Assembly: GCA_020171895.1 (NCBI GenBank)
Contig: JAIVAN010000003.1
Location: 186,001-250,000, forward strand
Reading direction: 5' to 3'
DNA from: Bacillus timonensis
GTDB lineage: Bacteria > Bacillota > Bacilli > Bacillales > Bacillaceae_L
Length of the DNA: 64,000 nucleotides
Positions 47,203 through 55,761 of this stretch are shown here, one piece after another. The notes below the pieces were generated by a model that worked only from the letters and a program-made list of their open reading frames with translations, made no database searches and was not told the origin of the DNA. Numbering within the stretch: position 1 is the first letter of the stretch; each line of letters opens with the position of its first letter. Position numbers and translations under genes: made by a program.

Positions 47203-47237
47203 GTGTTAATCGAGGTTCCTGCAACGTAGATTAACAC
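47203..47237 (-). repeat. Repeat mini core 4b, 35 bp
   Basis: The first 27 nt of the core (through GGAACCTCG) joined directly to the terminal ATTAACAC; about 95 bp of the middle is absent while both flanks are intact. Confidence 0.85.
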
Positions 47238-47357
47238 CCACAGTTCAGTGTTGTATTTTCAGGGTAGACTTACATGCAATTTGTGAATTGCACCATGGCA
47301 CATGAAAATACGCGATTTTTCTTGTATCTTAGAATGTTGGACATTAGTATTTTTTCC

Positions 47358-47486
47358 GTGTTAATCGGAGTGGAAGAACCGAGACTCCTGCGGGAATTGC
47401 GCTAGGCTTGAGACCCCACAGGCGAAGCCGAGGAGGCTCAAGAAGCGCCCCGCGGAAAGCGAGAGTTCTGCAACGCAGATTAACAC
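47358..47486 (-). repeat. Repeat core 4a, full
   Basis: 129 bp. The stem AGAAC (47375-47379) pairs with GTTCT (47465-47469), a compensatory variant of GGAAC/GTTCC; GCGGG pairs with CCCGC and CTTGAG with CTCAAG. Confidence 0.9.
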
Positions 47487-47687
47487 TCCATGTTCAGTGT
47501 CGTATTTTTAGGGTAGATATATTAAATTATAGTTTAGAACGAGTGTAATTACCAATGAAAAATAAAGATATTCTTTTGTGATATTATTCGATTAAATATT
47601 TTTATATTTTGTTATGTGACAAGTGCCCATTCTTAATAATTTACCATACACTAATAACAAAGACATGGTAGGAAGGAGTGGGTATGT

Positions 47688-48035
47688 ATGTTACAAACAG
47701 TTCTACCGTATGGATCGCTTAATATTGCCGATGAAGTAATAGCGGTAATCACACAGTTATGTATTTTAGAGATGGATGGAGTAACGAATTCCTCTTTTGG
47801 TATAAAAGACAAAATGAAAAATGTCATCCAACAAAAGTATTATAAAAAGGGAATTATGATCGATAACAACGATGGCAAACTATCAATTAAGATTAGAGTA
47901 TCAATTGAAGCAGGTTGTAATATCCCAGAGAAATGTTACAAATTACAGGAGTTTATTTCAGAAGAGGTCTCTGAAATGACAGGATTTAACGTAGAGCATG
48001 TTCATGTAATTGTTGACCAAGTCAAGATTGTATAA
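47688..48035 (+). CDS. Asp23/Gls24 family protein
   Basis: This 115-residue protein of the Asp23 (DUF322) family has YGSLNIADEVIAVITQLCIL, then GVTNSSFGIKD and a C-terminal VEHVHVIVDQVKI. Such proteins are linked to cell-envelope stress; some are membrane-associated through partners. AGGAG lies 8-10 bases upstream of the ATG. Single gene with a strong terminator. Confidence 0.85.
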   Translation: MLQTVLPYGSLNIADEVIAVITQLCILEMDGVTNSSFGIKDKMKNVIQQKYYKKGIMIDNNDGKLSIKIRVSIEAGCNIPEKCYKLQEFISEEVSEMTGFNVEHVHVIVDQVKIV

Positions 48036-48038
48036 AGC

Positions 48039-48078
48039 AATAATAAAAAAGGACACCAAAGTGTCCTTTTTTATTATT
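48039..48078. terminator. Bidirectional terminator asp23-like/ylbA
   Basis: A long stem 48039-48056 with 48061-48078 (GGACAC/GTGTCC at the tip, A/T-rich base) shared by the converging genes. Confidence 0.92.
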
Positions 48079-48089
48079 GACTAAGAAAA

Positions 48090-48449
48090 TTAACCGGCAA
48101 TTTTCTCAATATTTTCTTTTACTTTACTTAGTAGTGTCGAACATTGGTCAACAATAGCCTTAGGGAAGTTTTCTCCCTCGCCATATTCAACTCCGTGAGG
48201 GTAGTAATGTTTACCTAATAATGGAGTAAGAATTTTAATAACTGCATGACGTCCACCTACATCACCTTCTACTGCAAATCCTTGAACACGTAGGTAAAAT
48301 GTTTCATTCTTTGTTTCTATTTTACGATCGTATGTAACACGCTCATAATCCCATTGTCCAGCTAGAACAAAACCTAATTCTTCCATTACTTCATTTAATC
48401 TCGTTAAGTCAACTGTATGATTTTCTAAACCAGTATTTTCAAATTTCAC
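48090..48449 (-). CDS. ylbA: YlbA, YugN-like family
   Basis: This 119-residue soluble protein begins MKFENTGLENHTVDLTRLNE and contains GFVLAGQWDYERVTYDRKIE and the YYPHGVEYGEGENFPK stretch typical of the YugN/YlbA family. Position before the ylbB-ylbC genes matches ylbA. GGAGGG is upstream of the start. Function unknown. Confidence 0.82.
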   Translation of the reverse strand: MKFENTGLENHTVDLTRLNEVMEELGFVLAGQWDYERVTYDRKIETKNETFYLRVQGFAVEGDVGGRHAVIKILTPLLGKHYYPHGVEYGEGENFPKAIVDQCSTLLSKVKENIEKIAG

Positions 48450-48630
48450 AAGAAATCCCTCCTAATACATAAACCCAAATAATATTGCTCTCTGTATATA
48501 ATAGTATGAAATCTATTAAGATGCAATGTATTGTTCTTAAAAGTCAATAATAACATTTTTTATTTTAATTGGTCTTTTTATGTGGTTTTTTTATTTTTTT
48601 GGTAAAAATAATCAGGAAGGAGGGAAAACA

Positions 48631-49254
48631 TTGAAAACAATTATGAAATTTGTAATAACAGGTTTAATTTTTCTCACGCTACTTTTGCCGCACAGCGTCC
48701 ACGGACAAGGTACAACTACATATACAGTTCAGCCAGGTGACTCTTTATGGAAAATATCACTACGATATCAAATTGGATTAAGCGAAATTATATCTGCTAA
48801 CCCACAGTTTCCTAATCCAAATCTGATTTATCCAGGACAAAAAGTTACAATTCCGATTATCGATAATATTAAAAGCATTGAAAATCAAGTTATTCAACTA
48901 ACAAATCAAGAAAGAGCTAAAAATGGACTACCTACTTTAAAGGCTGACTGGCAGCTCTCACGTGTAGCGAGGTACAAGTCAAACGACATGAGGGATAAAA
49001 ATTATTTTTCTCATACATCACCAACATACGGCTCACCTTTTACTATGATGAAAAATTTTGGAATCTCTTATCGTACTGCAGCCGAAAACATCGCAGCTGG
49101 TCAAAGAACTCCTCAGGAAGTTGTAAACTCATGGATGAATAGTCCAGGACATCGTGCGAACATACTAAAGAAAGACATCACACATATTGGTGTTGGTTAT
49201 TCACAAGGTGGTTCATACGGACATTATTGGACACAGATGTTTATTGGAAAATAA
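48631..49254 (+). CDS. Secreted LysM-CAP domain protein
   Basis: This 207-residue protein has a signal peptide (cleavage likely near HSVHG), one LysM peptidoglycan-binding domain (TYTVQPGDSLWKISLRYQ to about residue 77), and a C-terminal CAP/SCP domain with HTSPTYG, AENIAAGQRT and GHRANIL. It resembles spore-coat or cell-wall CAP proteins such as SafA/YkwD relatives. The TTG start fits GGAAGGAGGG. It lies 16 bases before the CBS-domain gene and near a second CAP gene. Confidence 0.87.
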   Translation: MKTIMKFVITGLIFLTLLLPHSVHGQGTTTYTVQPGDSLWKISLRYQIGLSEIISANPQFPNPNLIYPGQKVTIPIIDNIKSIENQVIQLTNQERAKNGLPTLKADWQLSRVARYKSNDMRDKNYFSHTSPTYGSPFTMMKNFGISYRTAAENIAAGQRTPQEVVNSWMNSPGHRANILKKDITHIGVGYSQGGSYGHYWTQMFIGK

Positions 49255-49270
49255 TAAAGGAGGAAATTAA

Positions 49271-49699
49271 ATGCAAACAGTTAGAGATGTAATGACAACA
49301 AATGTAGAATTTTGTACACCTTTAGACAATGTTTTTGAGGTAGCAGTGAAAATGAAGGATCTAGACGTTGGTGCCATCCCTATTGTTGAAAATGATCAAC
49401 TTCTAGGTATGATTACAGACAGAGATTTAGTGGTTAGAGGAATAGCTGAAAAAAGATCAGGTTCTAATCAAGTAACAAATGTGATGAGTGAACAATTAAT
49501 TACAGTATCATCAGATACGCCAGTGTCTGAGGCATCCAATATTATGGCACAACATCAAATTAGGCGTTTACCTGTGGTAGATAATGGAAAACTTGTAGGC
49601 ATTGTTTCTTTAGGTGATTTAGCAACGAATAATATGACAGATGAACAAGCTGGCGTTGCTCTTAGTGAAATTTCTGAGAACGATCATTTACATCATTAA
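49271..49699 (+). CDS. ylbB: YlbB, tandem CBS-domain protein
   Basis: This 142-residue protein consists of two CBS domains: VRDVMTTNVEFCTPLDNVFE to GMITDRDLVVRGIA, then VMSEQLITVSSDTPVSEASN to IVSLGDLA. Tandem CBS pairs bind adenine nucleotides. A four-residue His-containing end (HLHH) is present. AAAGGAGG precedes the ATG. Its place before ylbC supports the name. Confidence 0.87.
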   Translation: MQTVRDVMTTNVEFCTPLDNVFEVAVKMKDLDVGAIPIVENDQLLGMITDRDLVVRGIAEKRSGSNQVTNVMSEQLITVSSDTPVSEASNIMAQHQIRRLPVVDNGKLVGIVSLGDLATNNMTDEQAGVALSEISENDHLHH

Positions 49700-49717
49700 A
49701 CAGCTTTTAGTAATTAG

Positions 49718-49743
49718 GCGCCAATTTTTGGTGTCTTTTTTTT
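49718..49743 (+). terminator. ylbB terminator
   Basis: GCGCCAA pairs with TTGGTGT (one G-T pair) and eight Ts follow. Confidence 0.6.
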
Positions 49744-49898
49744 AGGAGTGTAGGGGAGGGGGAAGACATAATATGTATCCTTACTTCGTAATTTCATTTT
49801 AATAGCTTATTTGGTAGAAAAGATTTTATTTTCTGAACATAAATCTAGTAAATTATAATACAATAGATAGAAAAGGATGATAGAAGGAGAGGGCTTCT

Positions 49899-50966
49899 AT
49901 GAGACTGAGGTGGAGCATTGTTTGGACATTCGTCATACTAAGCAGTATTACTTTACTTGGTTTGAAAGGTGAATCAATATTATCAACTTGGATAAATAAA
50001 GAACAACAGGTTTCTAATCAAAAAGAGGAGAAAAATAATCAACTAAATGATGTTGATACATTTACATTGCCTGACGAGGGACTATATACTCTTATAGGTA
50101 AGAGTTCAAGAGTTGTATTGGAAATGTATGGGGAGCCTGAAAGGATTGATCAATCTTCGTATGATTATGAGTGGTGGATTTATAATCGTGACTTACATAA
50201 TTATCTTCAAATAGGTGTCCTAAACTCTAAAATTGTTACTATTTATGCAGTCGGTAAAAACTCTAACATAAATCCATTTTACATTGGCCAACCAAAAGCT
50301 GAAATTGAAAGTATTTCTCCATTTGCATCAAAAGTGTCATTACAAGCACAGTCTAACAGCTACCGTTTTGAGCTAAAAGAAGAAGAACGAAATACTAGAC
50401 CACTCTTAGCTGTTGGTGAGGTGTTTATACAACTTTATTTTGATAGTTTTACAGAAAAATTATCAAGTGTTAGGTATATGGACGGTGATACCTTAATTAA
50501 ACTCAGACCATATGAACTTGTATATCGAGGTGATTTGATATCAGCAAAAGAACCAACACCAGATCAATGGCAAGAAATTGAAGAAGCTAATTCAGCTCAA
50601 ATCATTGATATAACAAATGCAATCCGTTTGAGACATGAACTAAACTTAGTAGAATGGGATAGTCTAACAGCTCTTGTCGCATATCGTCATAGCAAAGATA
50701 TGTTCGAAGAGAACTACTTTTCCCATACATCACCAAAGTATGGTGGCTTAAAAGAACGCTTGGCTTCTGAGAATATTATCTATCAATTAGCAGGAGAAAA
50801 TATTGCAGCACAATATGTGGATGGGATAGCAGCGGTTGAGGGATGGTTAAATAGTAAAGGTCACCGTGAAACACTGCTGAATGGAGAATTTACCCACTTA
50901 GGGGTCGGAGTTTATGAAAAATACTATACACAAAACTTTATTCGAAAATTTCAATCTGTCGATTAA
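49899..50966 (+). CDS. ylbC: YlbC, CAP-domain surface protein
   Basis: This 355-residue protein has an N-terminal signal anchor, a CAP-associated N-terminal domain (about residues 55-210, starting LIGKSSRVVLEMYGEPERID), and a C-terminal CAP domain with HTSPKYGG, AGENIAAQYVDG and GHRETLLN. It is the second CAP protein within 1.5 kb. Expected to be anchored at the outer membrane face. AAGGAGAGG precedes the ATG. Confidence 0.88.
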   Translation: MRLRWSIVWTFVILSSITLLGLKGESILSTWINKEQQVSNQKEEKNNQLNDVDTFTLPDEGLYTLIGKSSRVVLEMYGEPERIDQSSYDYEWWIYNRDLHNYLQIGVLNSKIVTIYAVGKNSNINPFYIGQPKAEIESISPFASKVSLQAQSNSYRFELKEEERNTRPLLAVGEVFIQLYFDSFTEKLSSVRYMDGDTLIKLRPYELVYRGDLISAKEPTPDQWQEIEEANSAQIIDITNAIRLRHELNLVEWDSLTALVAYRHSKDMFEENYFSHTSPKYGGLKERLASENIIYQLAGENIAAQYVDGIAAVEGWLNSKGHRETLLNGEFTHLGVGVYEKYYTQNFIRKFQSVD

Positions 50967-50978
50967 ATCGTTAATAAA

Positions 50979-51005
50979 AAGAAGAAGCGCGATTTGCTTC
51001 TTCTT
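50979..51005. terminator. Bidirectional terminator after ylbC
   Basis: AAGAAGAAGC (50979-50988) pairs with GCTTCTTCTT (50996-51005), between converging genes. Confidence 0.75.
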
Positions 51006-51012
51006 GACTAAA

Positions 51013-51372
51013 TTAATTAACCTGTTTTATGTATCTTGACATCTGGAAAAAATCTTTTTGCCATTGACCGTAACAAACAATATGATCACCTACACGAATG
51101 TCTAGACTGTTCATTGAGATCGTTAAAGGCATAATTTTCTTTACAACTATATTTGTAGAATTGCTCTTTAATATGATTTCGGTTTCTTGTGTGTATTTAT
51201 TATAATAAAATCTCTTCTTTGTTTGTGAAATGCGAATGACTTTCCCTGTAATTAAAGAATCTTCGCATACTTTATCTAAATTAATCCACTTTTTATGATG
51301 ATTGTCATACTCTCTTTTCGTAACGATATAAAAATAAAGTAAAAGAAGGGGAATGACTATTGCTGCGACCAA
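51013..51372 (-). CDS. Membrane-anchored small protein, unknown
   Basis: This 119-residue protein has one N-terminal membrane helix (residues 2-16) and a cytoplasmic or external beta-rich domain: ITGKVIRISQTKKRFYYNKY, IKLRVGDHIVCYG-like strand pattern (actual DIRVGDHIVCYGQW). The strand order hints at an OB-like barrel. TTG start with AGGGGG upstream. It is in tandem with the thioesterase gene on the minus strand, 39 bases downstream of it. No family recognised. Confidence 0.65.
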   Translation of the reverse strand: MVAAIVIPLLLLYFYIVTKREYDNHHKKWINLDKVCEDSLITGKVIRISQTKKRFYYNKYTQETEIILKSNSTNIVVKKIMPLTISMNSLDIRVGDHIVCYGQWQKDFFQMSRYIKQVN

Positions 51373-51411
51373 TCTAATACCCCCTATATCAATAAGTTTT
51401 GTATAACTTAT

Positions 51412-51900
51412 TTACCTTCTATCTATGATAAAAAAGCTGCCAGTACTATGAGCAATTAGCTTTCCATCATCCCTGAAAACCTTTCCTTCAGTTACAACTA
51501 TTTTTGAACCTTGATGAATAACTGAAGCAACGCAAGTTAATTCCTTACCTTTTCCAGCAGATAAATAATTAATTTTCATTTCAGAAGTTACAGCAGCCTT
51601 ATTGGAAGGAATTACATGATGAACAAGTGTGCCCATTGCAGAATCAAGAAGGGTAGCTGTAATACCACCGTGAACGATATTCAGTGAGTTTTGTATAATT
51701 TCTGTATTTGGAATCTTCATTTCAAATGTTCCTTCGTCAGTCAATCGACTAGTTGCATGTAAGATTCCACCTAGAAATGAACCATTTTGGTTCGTTTGCT
51801 TTTTTACTAATCCTTCAATTAATAAATCAAGTACATTTTTTTCCTCGGTAGTAGCATTCTTTAAATAAGATTGAATTGTATCAATTCTGTTGTCTTTCAT
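51412..51900 (-). CDS. PaaI-type hotdog thioesterase
   Basis: This 162-residue hotdog-fold protein has NSLNIVHGGITATLLDSAMG, the PaaI/4-hydroxybenzoyl-CoA thioesterase signature with the substrate loop HGG, followed by VTSEMKINYLSAGKG. It probably hydrolyses an acyl-CoA; the substrate is unknown. The ATG after AGGAAGG is used; an extension of 13 codons upstream is poorly supported. Confidence 0.85.
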   Translation of the reverse strand: MKDNRIDTIQSYLKNATTEEKNVLDLLIEGLVKKQTNQNGSFLGGILHATSRLTDEGTFEMKIPNTEIIQNSLNIVHGGITATLLDSAMGTLVHHVIPSNKAAVTSEMKINYLSAGKGKELTCVASVIHQGSKIVVTEGKVFRDDGKLIAHSTGSFFIIDRR

Positions 51901-52080
51901 TCCGTTGTCCTTCCTATACTCAGTATTTACCTTCTTCAATACTCCATTTTATCAACAATATTTCTAGTTTTGCAATCGAAAGAAGTTTTTTTATATGAAA
52001 ATTTTGGAATATGGGCGAACCATTTTTATTTCATTCAATAAAATGTTACTAGGCAATTGTATCAAAAAGAGGTGAAAATG

Positions 52081-52491
52081 ATGAGCAGTCAAAATCAACA
52101 TCCTTCTATTCAAAAATTTAAACATTTTGTAAAAAGGCATCCTAAATTGACAAAAGAGGTTAGGGCTGGTCGAAAAACTTGGCAGGAATTTTATGAAGAT
52201 TGGTATTTATTAGGTGAGACTGATGACGTTTGGGATCAGTATAAAGAAATTGATAAAAGTGAGCAGGCGCAAAGTGAGGATTCTTCAATTTCTTCAAAGG
52301 GCGATTTTATGTCAAAAATTTTCACAACTATAAAGAATGTAGATATAAATGAAGTTCAACAGCAAATTTCCAATGTTGGCAGTGCTATTTCTACTATTCA
52401 AAGTGTAATACAGCAATTTCAAGGGAGCAGTCATCAAAACAGTAACGAAACAAATCAGAGACCACATCCATTCTCTTTTAGAAAAGATTAA
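52081..52491 (+). CDS. ylbD: YlbD-like coat protein
   Basis: This 136-residue hydrophilic protein contains FKHFVKRHPKLTKEVRAGRK and WQEFYEDWYLLGETDDVWDQ, the conserved part of YlbD, then a Gln/Ser-rich helical C-terminus. YlbD is a putative spore coat protein. Of two tandem ATGs the second (52081) has better spacing to GAGGTG. ylbE follows closely. Confidence 0.82.
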   Translation: MSSQNQHPSIQKFKHFVKRHPKLTKEVRAGRKTWQEFYEDWYLLGETDDVWDQYKEIDKSEQAQSEDSSISSKGDFMSKIFTTIKNVDINEVQQQISNVGSAISTIQSVIQQFQGSSHQNSNETNQRPHPFSFRKD

Positions 52492-52517
52492 GGGATTGTA
52501 AAGTGTAGGTGAAGAAA

Positions 52518-52757
52518 TTGAGAAAAGATGTTTTAGAATATCTTAAAAATGATGAAAAGCTATTGCAATTTGTAAGAAAAAATCCAACCTGGTATAGGAA
52601 ATTGACTAGATCCCCAATTGATAAACAAGCATTAGATTTAGCATCTAAAGAATTTTATCAGCAAACTATTCCACATAAAATTGAAAAAATAAATTACTCC
52701 TTGGAGCTTGCTTCAATGATGTTCCAAATGTATCAAGCTATGCAACAGGGGGATTAA
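52518..52757 (+). CDS. ylbE: YlbE-like protein
   Basis: This 79-residue protein, KDVLEYLKNDEKLLQFVRKN then PTWYRKLTRSP, matches the YlbE-like family in motif and length. The TTG at 52518 is chosen because AGGTG lies six bases upstream; a GTG at 52509 is part of that site. It is cotranscribed with ylbD. Function unknown. Confidence 0.8.
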   Translation: MRKDVLEYLKNDEKLLQFVRKNPTWYRKLTRSPIDKQALDLASKEFYQQTIPHKIEKINYSLELASMMFQMYQAMQQGD

Positions 52758-52863
52758 AAGGGAAGGCAGTAAAAAAATTAGACTGTCTTCTTTTTTATTC
52801 TGTTTAAAAGCAAATAATATAACAAAAAAGGTGAACAATACTGTTAAAGGAAGGGTGAACAAT

Positions 52864-53301
52864 TTGAAGTTGAGAATACTATCCCTCATATTAACAGTAA
52901 TAGTTTTTACAGGTTGTACAAACGATAAACCGCATCCTGAAACACGGTCCATATCTATTTCCCCGATGGCTATAATTGATCATCGAACGAATAATTCGAT
53001 TGAGGTTGCTTCCCAACTAGAAAAAAGAAAGCTACAAGTGCAGCATCATTTAAAAGGGGGCAATGTGTATATCGAATGCTACGTGAATCAATTTCGTTTC
53101 GTTGAAGAAAAGAAGAAAAAGAAAGAAGGAGAGGGGCATATAGTACTCTACATTAACGGGAAGAAGCATGATAAAATCTCTACCGCTGCCTTTGTCATTA
53201 AAGGATTATCAAGTGGAATAAATAAAATAAAAGTCGAACTTGTTCACAATGATTCTTCAAGTTATCAACTAGCTAAAGAGTTTACGGTAAATATAAAATA
53301 A
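52864..53301 (+). CDS. Lipoprotein of unknown function
   Basis: This 145-residue protein has a lipobox VFTGC (Cys18) and a mature beta-rich domain: HHLKGGNVYIECYVNQFRFV, a very basic turn (EEKKKKKEGEG), then HIVLYINGKKHDKISTAAF and INKIKVELVHND. The pattern suggests an immunoglobulin-like sandwich. TTG start after GGAAGGG. It follows ylbE by about 105 bases. Family not recognised. Confidence 0.72.
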   Translation: MKLRILSLILTVIVFTGCTNDKPHPETRSISISPMAIIDHRTNNSIEVASQLEKRKLQVQHHLKGGNVYIECYVNQFRFVEEKKKKKEGEGHIVLYINGKKHDKISTAAFVIKGLSSGINKIKVELVHNDSSSYQLAKEFTVNIK

Positions 53302-53333
53302 GTATGAGGATGTTACCCTCATACTTATTTCGT
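53296..53333. terminator. Bidirectional terminator
   Basis: AAATAAGTATGAG (53296-53308) pairs with CTCATACTTATTT (53318-53330), between the lipoprotein and the converging ATP-grasp gene. Confidence 0.85.
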
Positions 53334-53373
53334 ATTAAATATAGAGTTGTAGCTATTTCAGGGTAGCGTCTTC

Positions 53374-54195
53374 TTAAGATATAGCTTTTCCACCTACAGG
53401 AGTTAACGGAGTAGTAGGGAAAGTTGGTTGAAATTGGTTTAATAAATATTCGTATACTTTACGCTCTATCGATATACCGTGATTTACAAGCCCTTGATTA
53501 CCAAAAAGTGTATTAAACTCTAAAATATAAGGTCTCCCATGACTAAACATAATATCAAAACCTGCGTGGTTAATATTTAATGTCTTTGCTATCTTTAAAA
53601 CAAGATCACATGCATCTTGTGGGATAAAATCATAGCTGATTTGTCCACCTTTAGCTACATTGTTATGAAATTCTCCCTCTACGCCTATTCTCCAATATGA
53701 ACCAATGATTTCATCACCTACAACAACTACTCGAAGATCTCTATGATCATTTTCAAGAAACTCTTGTATATATAAGATGTCAATTTGATTTGAATAAGTT
53801 AAGAAGTCCTCTTCATTCTTTATTAAAAATACGCCTTTCCCCATTGAATTTCTACTTTCTTTAGCAACGAAAGGAAAAGGGAAAGTAGTTAAGATCTTTT
53901 CTCTGTTTTCAGCAGTGTTTGCCATAATTTCTGTATAAGGTACATTTTCTGGGCACACGGTCCATAAAGCTCTTGTCATTTCAATTTTGCTATATCCAAG
54001 CTGGATTGACTGGATACTAGGGAAGATTTCTTTTTGTAGTCCATAGACTAAAGAAGTAACTTGCCAATTTTCTGGATATAAAACAAAATCCGCCTCACGA
54101 ATAGCATTGATTTCCTTAAACATATGCTCTGGTTTAATATATTTAACATTAGGCATTCCGATGGTTCGAAATGGATTAAATGTGACAAGCTTCAT
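53374..54195 (-). CDS. ATP-grasp protein, RimK-like
   Basis: A 273-residue carboxylate-amine ligase of the ATP-grasp superfamily, with a glycine-rich loop SRNSMGKGVFLI near residue 118, YIQEFLENDHRDLRVVVVGD, then HAGFDIMFSHGRPYILEFN and FGNQGLVNHG, carrying the Mg/ATP-binding acidic residues. RimK-like enzymes ligate amino acids to peptides or small molecules; the substrate here is unknown. It is monocistronic and opposite to ylbF. Confidence 0.8.
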   Translation of the reverse strand: MKLVTFNPFRTIGMPNVKYIKPEHMFKEINAIREADFVLYPENWQVTSLVYGLQKEIFPSIQSIQLGYSKIEMTRALWTVCPENVPYTEIMANTAENREKILTTFPFPFVAKESRNSMGKGVFLIKNEEDFLTYSNQIDILYIQEFLENDHRDLRVVVVGDEIIGSYWRIGVEGEFHNNVAKGGQISYDFIPQDACDLVLKIAKTLNINHAGFDIMFSHGRPYILEFNTLFGNQGLVNHGISIERKVYEYLLNQFQPTFPTTPLTPVGGKAIS

Positions 54196-54407
54196 TATCT
54201 TTCATCTTTCTCCTTTAATAAAGAAATGGTACTACACTAGCAATCTAGAAAATTATAGATTTTAACCTCATTTTCGTCAACGATTTTTTAATTGTGAAAT
54301 CTAAGTATTGCTGCTTGATATTTTGTTTCAACTGTTCGATTTTCAATAGATTTGTAAAGTCGCTATTCTTAATCATTCGTGGTATTATGATTGTGGAGGT
54401 GTATGTA

Positions 54408-54851
54408 ATGATTGCAACAATGGAAAGAATCGAACTACAAATTCAATCAGAAGAATTAGCAAACATGATTCTCCAGTCAGATATAGTAGAGGAATATCAT
54501 TCCAGTTTATATAGATTAAGACGAAGTAAGGAAGCACAACAGCTTATTCATCATTTTGTAAAGATGAAAGACAATTATGAGGAAGTACAAAGGTTTGGTA
54601 AGTACCATCCTGACTACAAAAAGGTAACAAAAGAAATTAGGGAAATAAAAAGGGAATTAGATTTAAATGAATATATTGCGGCATTCAAGCTAGCCGAAAA
54701 AAATGTACAAGCTTTATTAGATGAAATAAGTGTTTTGGTTGGTAGAGCGGTATCAGAAAACATAAAGGTGCCAACTGGAAATCCATTCTTTGACTCAATG
54801 TCAAGTTGTGGCGGTGGCTGTGGATCGGGTGGAAGTTGTGGGTGTAGTTAG
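54408..54851 (+). CDS. ylbF: YlbF (RicF), Y-complex subunit
   Basis: This 147-residue helical protein starts MIATMERIELQIQSEELANM and ends in a cysteine/glycine tail with four cysteines in CGGGCGSGGSCGC. YlbF acts with YmcA and YaaT (Ric complex) in mRNA processing with RNase Y and in the phosphorelay; the complex binds Fe-S clusters, to which the tail probably contributes. GTGGAGGTG precedes the ATG; the frame upstream is unsupported. Confidence 0.9.
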   Translation: MIATMERIELQIQSEELANMILQSDIVEEYHSSLYRLRRSKEAQQLIHHFVKMKDNYEEVQRFGKYHPDYKKVTKEIREIKRELDLNEYIAAFKLAEKNVQALLDEISVLVGRAVSENIKVPTGNPFFDSMSSCGGGCGSGGSCGCS

Positions 54852-54856
54852 TCTTT

Positions 54857-54884
54857 ACGAGGCGATATAATCGTCTCGTTTTTT
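54857..54884 (+). terminator. ylbF terminator
   Basis: ACGAGGCGAT (54857-54866) pairs with ATCGTCTCGT (54870-54879) with one G-T pair, then TTTTTT. Confidence 0.85.
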
Positions 54885-54898
54885 AAATAAAGAGGTAA

Positions 54899-55225
54899 CT
54901 ATCTTTCTCGAAATCGAATACAATCAACGCAAATATTCCCACAGCAAAACATTTTTTCCTGCGGTACATAAAATCGATGGCGATATACAAAGACATTGTG
55001 TTCTTTCCTTACAAATATGGTTTCGCTCGTTAGTCTTTTTCCTTTCATTGCTTCTGCTGACGCTAGTTTGATCAGATGATTCACAAACTCATGCTGACCT
55101 TCTGTGCTTCTTGACGTTACATATAGAAAGGGGATTCCTGCAACATCTTTTTTGTGGCATTGAGAAATGGCACAATTCTTATTTAATACTGTAAGAAAAA
55201 CATCCCATATGGTAGCTAAGTTCAT
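54899..55225 (-). CDS. Cysteine-rich small protein, unknown
   Basis: This 108-residue protein has two cysteine groups: CAISQC near the N-terminus and FCCGNICVDC near the C-terminus, a plausible metal or Fe-S site. Between them lies a soluble domain with GIPFLYVTSRSTEGQHEFVN. It is inserted between ylbF and ylbG on the opposite strand. The ribosome site is weak, so the ATG choice is uncertain (a GTG lies three codons upstream). Family not recognised. Confidence 0.65.
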   Translation of the reverse strand: MNLATIWDVFLTVLNKNCAISQCHKKDVAGIPFLYVTSRSTEGQHEFVNHLIKLASAEAMKGKRLTSETIFVRKEHNVFVYRHRFYVPQEKMFCCGNICVDCIRFRER

Positions 55226-55360
55226 AAGAATCACTACTTTCTTTCCGACTTTCGGAATAAACCGTTTTACTTAATACTATGATTTTTCATAACGTTTAGT
55301 TGAAAAAAATTAAAAAAGTTGCTAGACTATTCATAAGTTTTAAAAAAGGAGAAAAATAGA

Positions 55361-55636
55361 ATGTTTGGAAAAAGGCAAGGGGTCATTGTTTGGCTACATT
55401 CGTTAAAACATGCAAAAATATTACGAAGATATGGTAACATTCATTATGTTTCCAAACGTTTGAAATATGTGGTTTTATATGTAGATATGGAGACAATACC
55501 ACATACGACAGATAAGTTAAGTGCCCTTTCGTATGTGAAAAAGGTTGAGCCGTCATATAAACCTTTTATCAAAATGGAATACGAAAATTCAAGACCTGAT
55601 AAAGCGAAGGAATACGATTATAAATTAGGATTATAA
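55361..55636 (+). CDS. ylbG: YlbG (DUF2129)
   Basis: This 91-residue protein begins [20 protein letters not shown] and has [19 protein letters not shown], matching the DUF2129/YlbG family. AAAGGAG precedes the ATG and a long hairpin terminator follows. Function unknown. Confidence 0.88.
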   Translation: MFGKRQGVIVWLHSLKHAKILRRYGNIHYVSKRLKYVVLYVDMETIPHTTDKLSALSYVKKVEPSYKPFIKMEYENSRPDKAKEYDYKLGL

Positions 55637-55679
55637 ATTTTAATAAAAGTTTGTGCGTAATATAACGTCATATACCAGT

Positions 55680-55729
55680 AAAGAGGATTTTTCTCAAAAT
55701 AAAATGAGAGAAATCCTCTTTGTATTTTT
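55680..55729 (+). terminator. ylbG terminator
   Basis: AAAGAGGATTT pairs with AAATCCTCTTT, the stem continuing with TCTCA/TGAGA, then TGTATTTTT. Confidence 0.8.
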
Positions 55730-55761
55730 ACAGAGACAATAAACAAGAACGTCTTTCTTAT

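Larger units (their letters stand above)
47111..47517 (-). repeat. Repeat array 4: full and mini unit, minus orientation
   Basis: Read on the minus strand: left flank, a full core (47358-47486), right flank and hairpin module, second left flank, a 35-bp mini core (47203-47237), right flank and a last hairpin module (GCAAAT/ATTTGC). It fills most of the gap between the divergent YtvI-like and asp23 genes. Confidence 0.88.
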
